Counted from the first letter of the stretch, positions 33,181 to 42,559 are shown. The stretch: 64,000 bases of DNA from JAFGAV01 sp041479055 (GCA_963702835.1 OY969762.1:62001-126000); one strand, 5' to 3'. Translations and numbers: made by a program. The notes: generated by a model not told the origin, from the letters alone.

Positions 33181-33359
33181 TTCGTTTATAATTAATATCA
33201 GGATTTGCCGATTTTAAGACCTTAAAACCGCCTTTTTACAGCCAATAAATAGGATTTAATAAATTTCCCAGCAATCTTTGCAGCTGCCGGCAAGGCCATG
33301 CCATAGTTTGTTAATTGGGCTGTGGTGGGCTTAAAATAAGAAGGATTGAGCAAACATGG

Positions 33360-34541
33360 ATGCCTAACATGATACGAAACATCGCCATGGCCGTTTTGAT
33401 TTTGCTGTTCCTCGGCCTGGCCGGCCAAGATTCCTATCCGGCCTCTCCGCAGGTCAGCCAGGAACAGGAAGTCTTGAAATATGAAGTGAACGTCACTCTT
33501 AAGCTTGTCCAGGCTCAGGTCGTGGACAGCCGGGGCAACCCGGTGACGGATTTGAGGAAAGAAGATTTTGAGCTCTATGACAACGGAAAACTCCAGGTCG
33601 TTACGGATTTTGAGAAACACATTCTGTTCACCCCCGCCGGTGAAACAGCGCCGCCGAGCCCGGAGGCCATCTCCTCCCCGGCCAAGTTCAACCGAAAATT
33701 TTATTTGTTCTTCGATCTCGCCTTTAACTCCTCCCGGGGGATAGAAAGCGCCAGGAAGGCGGCTCTCTATTTCCTCGATCATCAGCTGCTTCCCTCGGAC
33801 GAGGTGGGCGTGCTGTCTTATTCGACCAACAAGTACCTGACCGTTCACGAAAACTTGACGATCAATTATAAAAAAATCAGAGATGTCGTGGAGGGCATCG
33901 GCCGGAATGATGTCCTGGGAAGGGCCGAGGATGTGGAGCGACAATACTGGGGCATGATCGGGGAGATGGCCCAGCCCGAAAATTCCGGCTTATCCGAGAC
34001 GGACAGATTGCAGCAGTTGACTAGTTTTAATGAGATCAGGTCGGATAGGCTTCTGTTCAAACAGCAAGTCCTTATTTTTATCCGGACCTGGAGCGAATTG
34101 GCCCAAGCCCTCAGCCATATCCAGGGCCACAAATATATTCTATTTCTCTCCACCGGAATACCCGGCTCGGTATTTGAAGGCGACACATCAAAAAAAGACG
34201 TGAACATGCGGGATTTTATCTTCAAGGACGCTTTTGCGGATATGAATCTCAGCGATAAATTCGAGGAGATGATCCAGCTGCTGGCCGCCTCGGACAGCTC
34301 GGTTTACTCCCTGTATGCCGAAGGGACGAACACCGGCTCGGACCCGGAATTCGGCTTTCGGGACAGGCAGCAGCTGGGGAAATCTTCGCTCCAAAGAATG
34401 GCGGCCGATACGGGGGGAAATATTTCGGCAATATTCAGAACACCGAGCCGATCATGGAAGAGATTCAAAATGCCTCCAGCGTCTTTTATGTGCTGGGCTA
34501 CTCCATCGGCGAAAGCTGGGACGGCAAGTATCACCGGCTGA
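33360..34541 (+). CDS. Secreted VWFA-related domain protein, N-terminal part (frameshifted)
   Basis: The gene opens with a signal peptide (MIRNIAMAVLILLFLGLAG, possible starts 33360 or 33369). It has the domain order of 'VWFA-related Acidobacterial domain' proteins: an N-terminal beta segment VTLKLVQAQVVDSRGNPVTD...DFELYDNGK, then a von Willebrand A-type domain beginning YLFFDLAFNSS. The normal end of the domain, DTGGxxF...Y.LGY, is reached only by changing frame at GGGGGG, 34412-34417; the residues after that to 34541 are out of frame. Probably exported; ligand unknown. Confidence 0.8.
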   Translation: MPNMIRNIAMAVLILLFLGLAGQDSYPASPQVSQEQEVLKYEVNVTLKLVQAQVVDSRGNPVTDLRKEDFELYDNGKLQVVTDFEKHILFTPAGETAPPSPEAISSPAKFNRKFYLFFDLAFNSSRGIESARKAALYFLDHQLLPSDEVGVLSYSTNKYLTVHENLTINYKKIRDVVEGIGRNDVLGRAEDVERQYWGMIGEMAQPENSGLSETDRLQQLTSFNEIRSDRLLFKQQVLIFIRTWSELAQALSHIQGHKYILFLSTGIPGSVFEGDTSKKDVNMRDFIFKDAFADMNLSDKFEEMIQLLAASDSSVYSLYAEGTNTGSDPEFGFRDRQQLGKSSLQRMAADTGGNISAIFRTPSRSWKRFKMPPASFMCWATPSAKAGTASITG

Positions 34542-35464
34542 CCGTGAAGACCAAGCGCAAGGGATGCACGGTCCAGGCCCAAACCGGATATTTCAACCCC
34601 AAGCCGTTCCGTGAGCTGACGGCGCTCGAGCGGAAGATGGATTTTCTGGACTTGGCCCTGGAGGAAAGGTCTCAATTTCTGGCCTCCCTGCATTTTCCCG
34701 TGGCCGCCCTACCTTTTGCGATTGAGGGAATATCAGGGCTGGCTACCATATCGAAAATTCCGGCGGAGGCGGTTCATAAATTGTGGGGCCGCCAGGTTGA
34801 AGTCGTCAACCTCATCTTCGATGAGAAGGACGATCTCCGGCATTTCAAGGGCTGGCGGGTCGACTTTACAAAATTACCGCAGAAAGACATTTTTTTGTAT
34901 TCTCTCGCCCGCCTCTCCCCCGGGCTCTACAAATCCCGCCTGGTCGTCCGTAATACTCAGACGGGAATATCCATGGCCTCCTCGGCCCGGGCCGCCGTCG
35001 AGGAGCCGGCCGGCTCCGGCCTGAAGCTCTCTTCGCCCTTGCTGCTCGTTCCTGAAAAAGGCGCGGCTTATTTGAAAGGAGAGCGCATCAAACAGGAGAA
35101 CAAAGACCAAAAAACTATCGACCTGCCGGACCTCTATTATTGCGATTTCAACCTGTGGGCGCCCGTCGTCGAAGAAATGAGACAGGGAACCGCCGGGCTG
35201 ACGGCGGTGGTCCGCAGCTTTGTTCCGGAAACCGAAAATCCAGACCTAAAATTAACTCCCCGTCTTGTGGATCAAGCCACGAACGAAACTCTAACCGTAC
35301 CTTTTTCCATTTCTCGCTTGAGTCTCGAGAATGCTGCTCAAATCTCCTTCGTCTCCTTTCAATCTGAACAATTGAAACCCGGAAATTATGTTCTCCATAT
35401 CGACGGCGAAGAGAGGGGGACGGGACGTCAATCTCAGACCAGCGCCGCTTTTTCCGTTAAATAA
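34454..35464 (+). CDS. Secreted VWFA-related domain protein, C-terminal part (frameshifted)
   Basis: Continues the previous gene in another frame. Reading back from ATG 34454, the frame gives GGKYFGNIQNTEPI before MEEIQNASSVFYVLGYSIGE, exactly what the VWFA family has at this point, so the true join is at the G run near 34412-34417. The rest contains the family-typical SWDGKYHRLTVKTKRKG and QTGYFNPK, then about 250 residues of beta-rich sequence with no recognised domain. The intact protein would have about 700 residues. Its TAA overlaps the next ATG. Confidence 0.78.
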   Translation: MEEIQNASSVFYVLGYSIGESWDGKYHRLTVKTKRKGCTVQAQTGYFNPKPFRELTALERKMDFLDLALEERSQFLASLHFPVAALPFAIEGISGLATISKIPAEAVHKLWGRQVEVVNLIFDEKDDLRHFKGWRVDFTKLPQKDIFLYSLARLSPGLYKSRLVVRNTQTGISMASSARAAVEEPAGSGLKLSSPLLLVPEKGAAYLKGERIKQENKDQKTIDLPDLYYCDFNLWAPVVEEMRQGTAGLTAVVRSFVPETENPDLKLTPRLVDQATNETLTVPFSISRLSLENAAQISFVSFQSEQLKPGNYVLHIDGEERGTGRQSQTSAAFSVK

Positions 35465-36174
35465 TGGTGATGAAAACGCTCATCATCATCCCGGCCTATA
35501 ATGAAGAGTTGTCAGTAGCCCGGGTCATTAAGGAAGTCCAGGGTTTAAATGCCGGCTACGATATTGTCGTGGTCAACGACGGCTCGAGTGACCGGACTCG
35601 TGAAGAAGCGAAGCGGGCGGGTGCCAGGGTTCTTCAGCTTCCCATCAACCTGGGAATCGGAGGAGCCATGCAGACGGGATTCCGCTATGCGGTGCGGAGG
35701 GATTACGACTGCGCCGTGCAAGTTGACGGAGATGGGCAGCATCCGGCCAATGAAATCCCTCGGCTGGTGAGCGTGATTGCCGCAGGCGGGGCGGATGTGG
35801 CCATCGGCTCGCGCTTTCTGGAGAAGAAGGGGTTCCAGTCAACCTTCAGCCGCAGGCTGGGCATCCGCTATTTCCAGTTTCTTCACCAGGTTCTGGCCCG
35901 GGTCCGCGTCACGGACAGCACCTCGGGGTTCCGCGCCCTCGGCCGCCGGGCGCTGGCCATTGTGGATGGCTATTATCCCGACGAATTTCCGGAGTCCGAA
36001 TCGATTGTGCTCTTCGCCTTGCGCGGATTGAAGATCCGGGAAGTGCCGGTGGTGATGCGCGGGCGGCAGGGGGGCGAATCGTCCATCAGGCGTCTGATAA
36101 GTCTCTATTATATGTTTAAGGTGACGCTGGCCATCATCTTCACCTATCTTCGACTCAGAAAAGGGAGGATCTGA
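35464..36174 (+). CDS. Family 2 glycosyltransferase (polyprenyl-phosphate sugar synthase-like)
   Basis: 236 residues; ATG 35464 or 35470. The GT-A fold shows TLIIIPAYNEE, VVNDGSSDRT, the donor-site QVDGDGQHPANEI and the STSGFRA region. It resembles DPM1/GtrB-like enzymes that transfer a sugar from an NDP donor to a polyprenyl phosphate. The next gene encodes a DUF2304 membrane protein, a very common partner of this subgroup, and overlaps it by one base. Confidence 0.9.
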   Translation: MVMKTLIIIPAYNEELSVARVIKEVQGLNAGYDIVVVNDGSSDRTREEAKRAGARVLQLPINLGIGGAMQTGFRYAVRRDYDCAVQVDGDGQHPANEIPRLVSVIAAGGADVAIGSRFLEKKGFQSTFSRRLGIRYFQFLHQVLARVRVTDSTSGFRALGRRALAIVDGYYPDEFPESESIVLFALRGLKIREVPVVMRGRQGGESSIRRLISLYYMFKVTLAIIFTYLRLRKGRI

Positions 36175-36536
36175 TGAGGGAATTGCTTTCAATGAAGATT
36201 CAAATCGTGAGCATCCTGGTTTCTCTGTCATTCCTCTTCTTGATCGCCCGGCTGATCGTGAGGGGAAAGATCAGAGAAGAGTACTCGATCGTACGGCTGT
36301 GCCTTACCGTTCTGCTCCTTGTCTTTTCCATCTGGCGGGAAGGGCTGAACGTCGTGGCCCGCTTGCTGGGAGTATTCTACCCCCCCTCCTTGGTATTCAT
36401 GGCGGCGATCTTTGCCATTACGATCTTCCTCGTCCATCTCTCCATTGTGGTCACCAGACTTCAGAGACAGTTGAAAGAGGCGGCGCAGGAAATCGCCCTG
36501 CTGAAAGCCGCGGAAGGCCCGGGCCGCCCGGAATAG
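36174..36536 (+). CDS. DUF2304-family membrane protein
   Basis: 120 residues. Three hydrophobic segments (about 8-28, 41-57 and 68-92) with the family-type FSIWREGLN and LLGVFYPPSLVFM, then a short coiled coil (LQRQLKEAAQEIALLK). It is the usual partner of polyprenyl-phosphate GT2 enzymes and may anchor or assist them. Confidence 0.85.
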   Translation: MRELLSMKIQIVSILVSLSFLFLIARLIVRGKIREEYSIVRLCLTVLLLVFSIWREGLNVVARLLGVFYPPSLVFMAAIFAITIFLVHLSIVVTRLQRQLKEAAQEIALLKAAEGPGRPE

Positions 36537-36642
36537 TCCTGCCTCTCGTGTCTGCCAGAAGGGGAGGGCCGTTGATTCACTCACCATTTCCGTTATCGGA
36601 TTTTATCAGAGCGAGAAGCTCGGCAACAACAGGAGGATATCG

Positions 36643-37695
36643 ATGAAAAGTCTAGTAGCCATTTTAATTTTGGCCTTGGTCATGATCCCGCTGGCCGCCA
36701 ATGAAATCCGGCCTATCCGGGATGACGTCGGCTTCTGCTGGAACCCGGCGAGCATGAAGACACTGGTGGAATATCTGGAGAGGCACGAAACAGAGAGCTT
36801 CGAGCCCGAAGGCCTGGTGGCCGCCGTCTCGCCCCATGACGATTATCTCTATGCCGGCCGGGTCTATTATCCGTTGTTCAAGATTCTCCGGGCCAAGGAG
36901 GTCGTCATTTTCGGCGTCACCCACGGCACGGTCCGCAAGGAGATCGGCGATCCCCACAACATCCTGATCCTGGACGAGTTCAAGCTCTGGACGGGCCTTT
37001 CCGCGCCTCAAGCCATCTCGGGGCTGCGGGAGTACCTGAAAGAGCACTTAGACAAAGCGGCTTATATGGTCAATAATAAGGCCCAGACCATCGAGCATTC
37101 GATCGAGGCCCAGGTCCCCTGGCTCCAATACTTCAACCCGGGAGTCAAGATCACCCCCATCATGGTCACCGGAATGCCCTTTGAAAAAATGGATGAGGTT
37201 TCCACCAAGCTGGCTGAGGTCATAGCGGCCTATATGAGAGATAAGGGACTCCTGCCGGGGAAAGACATTTTCTTTCTGATCTCCTCCGACGGCAACCATT
37301 ATGGGCAGGACTTCAACAACTCGGCCTTCGGCGAGGGCGAGCAGGCCTGGAGTGCGGCCCGGGCCTTGGACCAGCGTTTGATCCGCGATTACCTGACGGG
37401 CGTCATGGACAAGGGTAAAGTCGAAGGCCTGACCAAGGAGCTCTGGGGCCAGACCTACCTCGATTACCGCAATACCTACTGGTGCGGCAAATACTCCATT
37501 CCCTTCGGCCTCCTGGCCGCGCAGAAAATCATCAGCCTGACCATGAATAAGAAAATCAGCGGGATGCTGTTCCGCTATTCAGACAGCTACAGCGAAGGGG
37601 TATTGCCCCTGAAGAAAACGGGCATGGGAACGACGGCAGCCTTCTCCCTGCGCCACTGGGTCAGCTATTGCTCCATCGGCTATTATTGTGAATGA
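36643..37695 (+). CDS. Exported MEMO-like protein (AmmeMemoRadiSam system protein B family)
   Basis: 350 residues. A signal peptide (MKSLVAILILALVMIPLAAN) is followed by the MEMO fold: VSPHDDYLYAGRVYYPLF in place of the usual PHAGYxYSG, EHSIEAQVPWLQYF, and ISSDGNHYG. MEMO proteins share the extradiol dioxygenase fold with metal-binding His residues, and their bacterial role is unclear. AMMECR1 and radical-SAM partners are not adjacent, and the signal peptide is unusual for the family. AGGAGG precedes the ATG. Its end overlaps the end of the amidase gene by 13 bases. Confidence 0.82.
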   Translation: MKSLVAILILALVMIPLAANEIRPIRDDVGFCWNPASMKTLVEYLERHETESFEPEGLVAAVSPHDDYLYAGRVYYPLFKILRAKEVVIFGVTHGTVRKEIGDPHNILILDEFKLWTGLSAPQAISGLREYLKEHLDKAAYMVNNKAQTIEHSIEAQVPWLQYFNPGVKITPIMVTGMPFEKMDEVSTKLAEVIAAYMRDKGLLPGKDIFFLISSDGNHYGQDFNNSAFGEGEQAWSAARALDQRLIRDYLTGVMDKGKVEGLTKELWGQTYLDYRNTYWCGKYSIPFGLLAAQKIISLTMNKKISGMLFRYSDSYSEGVLPLKKTGMGTTAAFSLRHWVSYCSIGYYCE

Positions 37696-39449
37696 GTCAG
37701 GTTCGGCCGGCGGAGGTGGAAATCGGTCTGGCCCTGGAAGGCGTGGGCCAGGAGCAGAATATCCGTCTCGCCGAAAAGCTTTCCCGTAAAGCGCAGGGCG
37801 GCCGGCTGTCCCTTGCTGTCGAACCCGTGGGGGAAAGAGACCTCCGGATGGCCGGTCAGGTTGGTGGGGCCCAGGGCGCTGCCGACGAGGACGTCCATTC
37901 CCTGGAAGAGCTCGTGGTAGGCCTCCATCAGACGGAAGCGGGCGCGGTTGGCCTGGATGTAATCGACCGCCGGGACCAGGGCATGGAGGCGGAAGGCGTT
38001 GACCCAGTTGCTGCGCTCGGGATCGGCCGACATCAGGTCCAAGTTTCCGCTGCGGACGAGGTCGTCGAAAGCGGCCGCAGCTTCAGTGATAAGGATGAAA
38101 TTCATAGCTTCCGAGCCCAGCTTGGGGAGCTCGACCGGCTCCGGCTTGAGTCCCAGGGACATGAAGAAGGTCAGGGCGCCGGTGTTCATGTCCCGGATTT
38201 CGCGCAGGCGTCTGGCCCGGTCCGGGTTCTGCGGGTCGTCGGGGATATCGCCTTCGAAGTCTGATTTCAGGTAACCGACTTTCAGCCGGCGGACGTCACG
38301 GCCGGCGTCCCAGGCGAAGGGAAGCTCGAGCACCGTATTGTCCAGGCCGTCCGGCCCCTGGATGGCGGCCAGGACGACGGCGCAGTCCTCGGCCGTCCGG
38401 CATAGGGGGCCGATCTTGTCCATGGTCCAGCTCAAGGCCATGGCCCCATAGCGGCTGACGCGGCCGAAGCTCGGCCGCAGGCCTGTCACCCCGCAGCGGC
38501 CGGCGGGCGACATGATCGAGCCGCGCGTCTCCGAGCCGAGGGCGAAGGGCACCAGGCCGGCCGCCACCGCCGCGGCCGGGCCGGCCGAGGAGCCGCTCGA
38601 GCCCAGGTTGGGGTTCTGCGGGTCCCAGGGGCTCTTGGTCTGGCCGCCGAACCAGCGGTCGCCCTGGGCCAGGGCGCCCAGGGCCAGCTTGGCCACCAGG
38701 ACAGTGCCGGCCTTGGTGAGTCGGTTATATACGGTCGCGTTCCGGTCCAGGCTCTGGTCTTTGTAGGGCGAGGCGCCAAAAGTGGTCTTGTATCCCTTCA
38801 CGGCCAGAAGATCCTTGGCCCCCCAGGGAATGCCGTGGAGCGGGCCGCGGTAGGCGCCGCCGGCGATCTCCGCGTCAGCCCGGGCCGCCTGTTGGAGAGC
38901 CAACTCTTCGGTCAGGGTCACGACACATTTGAGAACGGGGTCATATTTTTTGAGACGTTCGAGGCAAATTCTAGTCAGCTCCAGGGATTTGATTTCGCGT
39001 TTTTTCAGCAATAGGGCCAGGTGGGTCAGGGGAAGGAAGGCCAGGTCTTCTTCCGTCTTGGGCACCGATACCCTGAACTTGGAGATTCTCAGGAACGATT
39101 CGCCGCGGGGATGCGTCACTCCCGGGAGGACCGGGTTGAAGACCAGGGCCAAGGGCGTATCGTTCCCCAAGTTCATCTCCCGCAGGCTTTGGAAGTTTTT
39201 GAGCAGACCGTCCTGGCGGTTCAATCCCTCGGCCGCTCGTTTCTGAGCTTCCTCCGAGAGAGGGACTCCGGCAATCTTGGCCGCGGAGGCCACCATGTCG
39301 GTCGTGACTTGAGGGGCATCCTGGGCCACGGCCAGGAGCGCTCCGGGCAGGAGCGTGCTGCCCAGCCCGGCAGCGGAAAAATAGCCCAGAAATTTACGGC
39401 GGTTGAGGGCCAGCCGTTCGTTTTTTTCGAGAGGCGCGGGAGTGGTCAT
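37683..39449 (-). CDS. Tat-exported amidase-signature hydrolase
   Basis: 588 residues. The N-terminus has a twin-arginine signal (NRRKFLGYF, followed by a hydrophobic stretch to about residue 43). The amidase signature is clear: the catalytic Lys in HGIPWGAKDLLAV, the Ser loop GSSGSSAGPAAAVAAG and the second part LGSETRGSIMSPAGRCGVTGLRPS, containing the cis-Ser and nucleophile Ser of the Ser-Ser-Lys triad. It would hydrolyse amides in the periplasm; the substrate is unknown. Confidence 0.92.
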   Translation of the reverse strand: MTTPAPLEKNERLALNRRKFLGYFSAAGLGSTLLPGALLAVAQDAPQVTTDMVASAAKIAGVPLSEEAQKRAAEGLNRQDGLLKNFQSLREMNLGNDTPLALVFNPVLPGVTHPRGESFLRISKFRVSVPKTEEDLAFLPLTHLALLLKKREIKSLELTRICLERLKKYDPVLKCVVTLTEELALQQAARADAEIAGGAYRGPLHGIPWGAKDLLAVKGYKTTFGASPYKDQSLDRNATVYNRLTKAGTVLVAKLALGALAQGDRWFGGQTKSPWDPQNPNLGSSGSSAGPAAAVAAGLVPFALGSETRGSIMSPAGRCGVTGLRPSFGRVSRYGAMALSWTMDKIGPLCRTAEDCAVVLAAIQGPDGLDNTVLELPFAWDAGRDVRRLKVGYLKSDFEGDIPDDPQNPDRARRLREIRDMNTGALTFFMSLGLKPEPVELPKLGSEAMNFILITEAAAAFDDLVRSGNLDLMSADPERSNWVNAFRLHALVPAVDYIQANRARFRLMEAYHELFQGMDVLVGSALGPTNLTGHPEVSFPHGFDSKGQPAALRFTGKLFGETDILLLAHAFQGQTDFHLRRPNLTHSQ

Positions 39450-39525
39450 GGCTTATCTCCTCGGCAAGATTAGCCGAACGGATGGCTATCATACCACTCC
39501 TATTTTGAAATCCAACATTCGAGCA

Positions 39526-40074
39526 TTAGGAATTCATTTCGAGCTTGCGCTTAAGGTTGTGGGCATAGAGGCGCAGGTTTTCGGAGAGACCCAGCTCCCG
39601 GAATTTGGGCAAAATCGCATCCGAAGCGCGGCCCGCCCCCTCGGCCTGCTCCAGAAAGAGCTCGGTCTCCTCGGCGGAGAAGGATACGGCGGCCTTTTCA
39701 AATCTAAGCCGGCCTTTATTTTCCGGGCAGATTTCCTGGCATTTCAGGCAACCGACCAGGCATTGTGGAGAGGGAGGCTTGAGGCCCTCAGGGATCGGGT
39801 TGAGCGATTCGGAAAAGAGAGTGTAGCATTTCTCGGCGCGGAGGAGGAACCTGTCCGGGCCGATGGCTCCCGTCGGACAGGCCGCCCCGCAGACCCGGCA
39901 TTTCAGGCATCGGTCGAGAAGCGATGCCTCGGACCGGCGGGGGCTTCTCCCTTCTTCAACCGGAATATCCGTCAGGAGGCCGACAAGCTGGACGAAGCTT
40001 CCCAAGCCTTCGATATAGCCGATATTGTTCCGGCCATAGGAGAGGAGCCCCAGGCGCTCTCCTAGAAATGCCCC
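39526..40074 (-). pseudogene. 5'-truncated epoxyqueuosine-reductase-like (QueG-type) ferredoxin domain remnant
   Basis: The frame is open from just after a TAG at 40075-40077, but the conserved sequence begins abruptly (FLGERLGLLSYGRNNIGYIEG) with no ATG before it; TTG at 40005 is the first possible start. The rest is the typical second half of QueG-like proteins: QLVGLLTD, CLKCRVCGAACPTGAI and CLVGCLKCQEICPENKG, ligands for two 4Fe-4S clusters. The ~150-residue N-terminal cobalamin-type domain is missing. The likely break is near the dehydrogenase promoter. A short ferredoxin protein of 159 residues could still be made from TTG 40005. Confidence 0.7.
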
Positions 40075-40104
40075 CTAACAGAGTTCTCTCCGCTATCTCC
40101 ACTT

Positions 40105-40133
40105 TTGATAATTTCATCTCAAACAGTTACAAT
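40105..40133 (+). promoter_or_regulatory. Promoter of the dehydrogenase-hydro-lyase operon
   Basis: TTGATA (40105-40110), 17 bases, TACAAT (40128-40133), in an AT-rich stretch, 38 bases before the ATG at 40172, which has AAGGAG as ribosome-binding site. Confidence 0.65.
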
Positions 40134-40171
40134 GTTTTTGCTTTTTTGTGATTCCACCTAAGGAGCGATTG

Positions 40172-41287
40172 ATGTCCAAGTACAGGATCGCGGTCCTGCC
40201 CGGCGACGGAGTGGGCCTGGACGTTGTGGAAGCCGCCATGACCGCCCTCCACAAATTGGAGCTGGAGGCCAAGTATATCTACGGCGATATCGGCTGGCAG
40301 TTCTGGCGCCAGGAAGGGAATGCCCTGCCCGACCGCACCATCAGGTTGCTCAAAGAGACGGACTGCTGCCTATTCGGGGCCATCACTTCCAAGCCCAAGG
40401 AAGATGCGGCCAAGGAGCTGGCCCCGGCCCTCCAGGGCAAGGGCCTGTCCTACTTCAGCCCCATCGTCCGGCTCCGCCAGGAGTTCGACCTGTACACCAA
40501 CCTGCGGCCCTGCAAGGCTTACCCCGGCAACCCCCTCAACTATCGCGATGATATCGACCTCGTCATTTTCCGGGAAAACACCGAAGGCCTGTATGCCGGC
40601 GTCGAATGGCACCCCCTTCCGGAGGAGGTCCGCCGGGCCTTCGATCTCCATCCCAAGATGAAGGCCTTCCGGGAGACTCCCTCGGCCGAGATCGCGGTTT
40701 CCGCCCGCATCATGACCAAGAAAGGCTGCCAGCGTATCGTCCAGGCCGCCTTCGACTACGCCCGCCGGCAGAAACGCCGCTCGGTAACCATCGTGGAGAA
40801 GCCCAACGTGCTGCGCGAGACGGGCGGGCTGATGCTCGGGGTGGCCCGCGACATCGCCTCGAAGTTCCCGGACGTTGAATTCAAGGAAGCCAACGTAGAC
40901 GCCATGTGCATGTGGCTGGTCAAGAACCCCCAGGACTACGACGTCCTGGTGGCGGAAAACCTGTTCGGCGACATCATCTCCGACCTGGCGGCCCAGCTGG
41001 TGGGCGGGCTAGGGTTCGCCTCGGCCGGCAACATCGGCGCCAACTACGCCGTCTTTGAGCCCACCCACGGCTCGGCGCCCAAGTACACCGGGATGGACAA
41101 GGTCAATCCCCTGGCCACTTTTCTGGCCGCGGTGCAGATGCTCGACTGGCTGGGCGAGACCTCCAAGGCCCGGGCGCTGGAGGGGGCCGTGGCCGCCGTC
41201 ATCAAGGAAGGAAAGGTCCGGACCTACGATATGGGCGGCAAGTCCAAAACGTCCGAAATGGCCGCTGCCGTAGTCCATAAGCTCTGA
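40172..41287 (+). CDS. Isocitrate/homoisocitrate/isopropylmalate dehydrogenase-family enzyme
   Basis: 371 residues from ATG 40172. Beta-decarboxylating dehydrogenase: LPGDGVGLDVV, the substrate segment SPIVRLRQEFDLYTNLRP, IFRENTEGLYAG, VEKPNVLRE, the metal site NLFGDIISDL and the nucleotide loop HGSAPKYTGMDKVNP. The Lys-Tyr pair in that loop is like NADP-dependent E. coli Icd (NAD enzymes often have Asp there). In the substrate segment the Ser of E. coli Icd is kept but its Asn partner is replaced by Ile, as in some homoisocitrate dehydrogenases. Isocitrate fits the citryl-CoA-like block 7 kb upstream; a lysine-pathway role is an open alternative. Confidence 0.85.
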   Translation: MSKYRIAVLPGDGVGLDVVEAAMTALHKLELEAKYIYGDIGWQFWRQEGNALPDRTIRLLKETDCCLFGAITSKPKEDAAKELAPALQGKGLSYFSPIVRLRQEFDLYTNLRPCKAYPGNPLNYRDDIDLVIFRENTEGLYAGVEWHPLPEEVRRAFDLHPKMKAFRETPSAEIAVSARIMTKKGCQRIVQAAFDYARRQKRRSVTIVEKPNVLRETGGLMLGVARDIASKFPDVEFKEANVDAMCMWLVKNPQDYDVLVAENLFGDIISDLAAQLVGGLGFASAGNIGANYAVFEPTHGSAPKYTGMDKVNPLATFLAAVQMLDWLGETSKARALEGAVAAVIKEGKVRTYDMGGKSKTSEMAAAVVHKL

Positions 41288-41308
41288 GCCGGCCGAGGGA
41301 GACCCGCT

Positions 41309-42559
41309 TTGGGACAGACTATCCTGGAAAAGATCATCCAGGCCCATACGGCCGACGAGGTCCGGCCGGGGGCCATCGTCTGGCTCGACCTCGATATCCG
41401 CTCCGCCCGCGATTTCGGCGGCCCCAATGTGGTCAAGCATTACGAGCGGGAGTACGGCGGCCTGCCCCCCGACCCGCAAAGGACCTTCTTCACCTTCGAC
41501 CTGTGCGCGCCGGCCTGTTCCCTGAAATACGCCGACAATCAGCAGCTCTGCCGCAACTTTGCTCGAAAGCACGGCCTGACTGTTTTTGACGTGGACCGGG
41601 GGGTGGGCTCGCATGTTTTCATCGAGGAAGGGTTGGCGGTAGCCAACAGCACGGTAGTGGGCACCGACAGCCATATGAACATCCTGGGTGCCGTGAGCAG
41701 CTTCGGCCAGGGCATGGGCGACGTGGACATCGCCTTCGCCTTCCGCACGGGACGGACCTGGTTCGAAGTTCCCCCCACGGTCAAGGTGGTGATCAAGGGG
41801 CGGCCCGGCCCTTCGGCTACGGCCAAAGACCTGACCCTCTTTGTTCTGCGCGAGCTGGGCACCTCGGCCCTGGCCAATAAGGCCGTGGAGTTTAGCGGCC
41901 CGGCGGTCAGGGACCTGACCCTTGCCGGCCGGATTACCCTGTGCAGTATGGTCACTGAAATGGCCGGCATCATCGGCTTTGTCCCGGAGCATGGGCCGGC
42001 CTTGCAGGAAGAGGTGCGCGCTCTCTCCGGCCGGCCCTACCAGCCCTTCCAGGCCGATCTCGACGCGGTCTATGACTCGGCTATTGAGCTCGACGCCTCG
42101 GGCCTTGGACCTCAGATCGCCGAGCCGCCCTCGCCGACTCAGGTCAAGGAGGTGGCCGCCCTCAAGGGCCTGCCCATCGATTCCGGTTTCATCGGCTCCT
42201 GCACCAACGGCCGGACCGAAGACTTCGTCGCCGCGGCCCGGATTCTCAAGGGCCGCCGGGTCAAGCCGGGCGTCATGTTGAAGGTGGTGCCCGCCACGCG
42301 CCGCGTCTATGAAGAACTGCTTGGGCAGGGGATCCTCCGGGCGTTGTTTGAGGCCGGAGCGATCATCATCAACCCGGGCTGCGGCGGCTGCGCCGAGGGC
42401 CATGCCGGCCTGACCGGCAAGGGCGAGGTCCAGGTCTCAACCGGCAACCGCAACTTCCCCGGCAAGCAGGGCCAGGGGGCCACCTACCTGGCCAGCCCGG
42501 AGGTGGTGGCCGCTTCCTCGGTGCTGGGCGCCATCGCCGGGCCGGAGGATGTCCCATGA
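41309..42559 (+). CDS. Aconitase-superfamily hydro-lyase, large subunit B (LeuC/HacA type)
   Basis: 416 residues from TTG 41309. Fe-S ligands in GSCTNGRTEDF and NPGCGGCAEGHAG; FDVDRGVGSHVFIEEG and GTDSHMNILGAVSSFGQGMGD are the other conserved parts. It is a clear paralogue of the subunit at 31412 but diverged, including SHMNILG where the first has SHTTSYG. It follows the dehydrogenase by 21 bases, so it likely produces that enzyme's substrate (isocitrate or homoisocitrate). Confidence 0.87.
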   Translation: MGQTILEKIIQAHTADEVRPGAIVWLDLDIRSARDFGGPNVVKHYEREYGGLPPDPQRTFFTFDLCAPACSLKYADNQQLCRNFARKHGLTVFDVDRGVGSHVFIEEGLAVANSTVVGTDSHMNILGAVSSFGQGMGDVDIAFAFRTGRTWFEVPPTVKVVIKGRPGPSATAKDLTLFVLRELGTSALANKAVEFSGPAVRDLTLAGRITLCSMVTEMAGIIGFVPEHGPALQEEVRALSGRPYQPFQADLDAVYDSAIELDASGLGPQIAEPPSPTQVKEVAALKGLPIDSGFIGSCTNGRTEDFVAAARILKGRRVKPGVMLKVVPATRRVYEELLGQGILRALFEAGAIIINPGCGGCAEGHAGLTGKGEVQVSTGNRNFPGKQGQGATYLASPEVVAASSVLGAIAGPEDVP

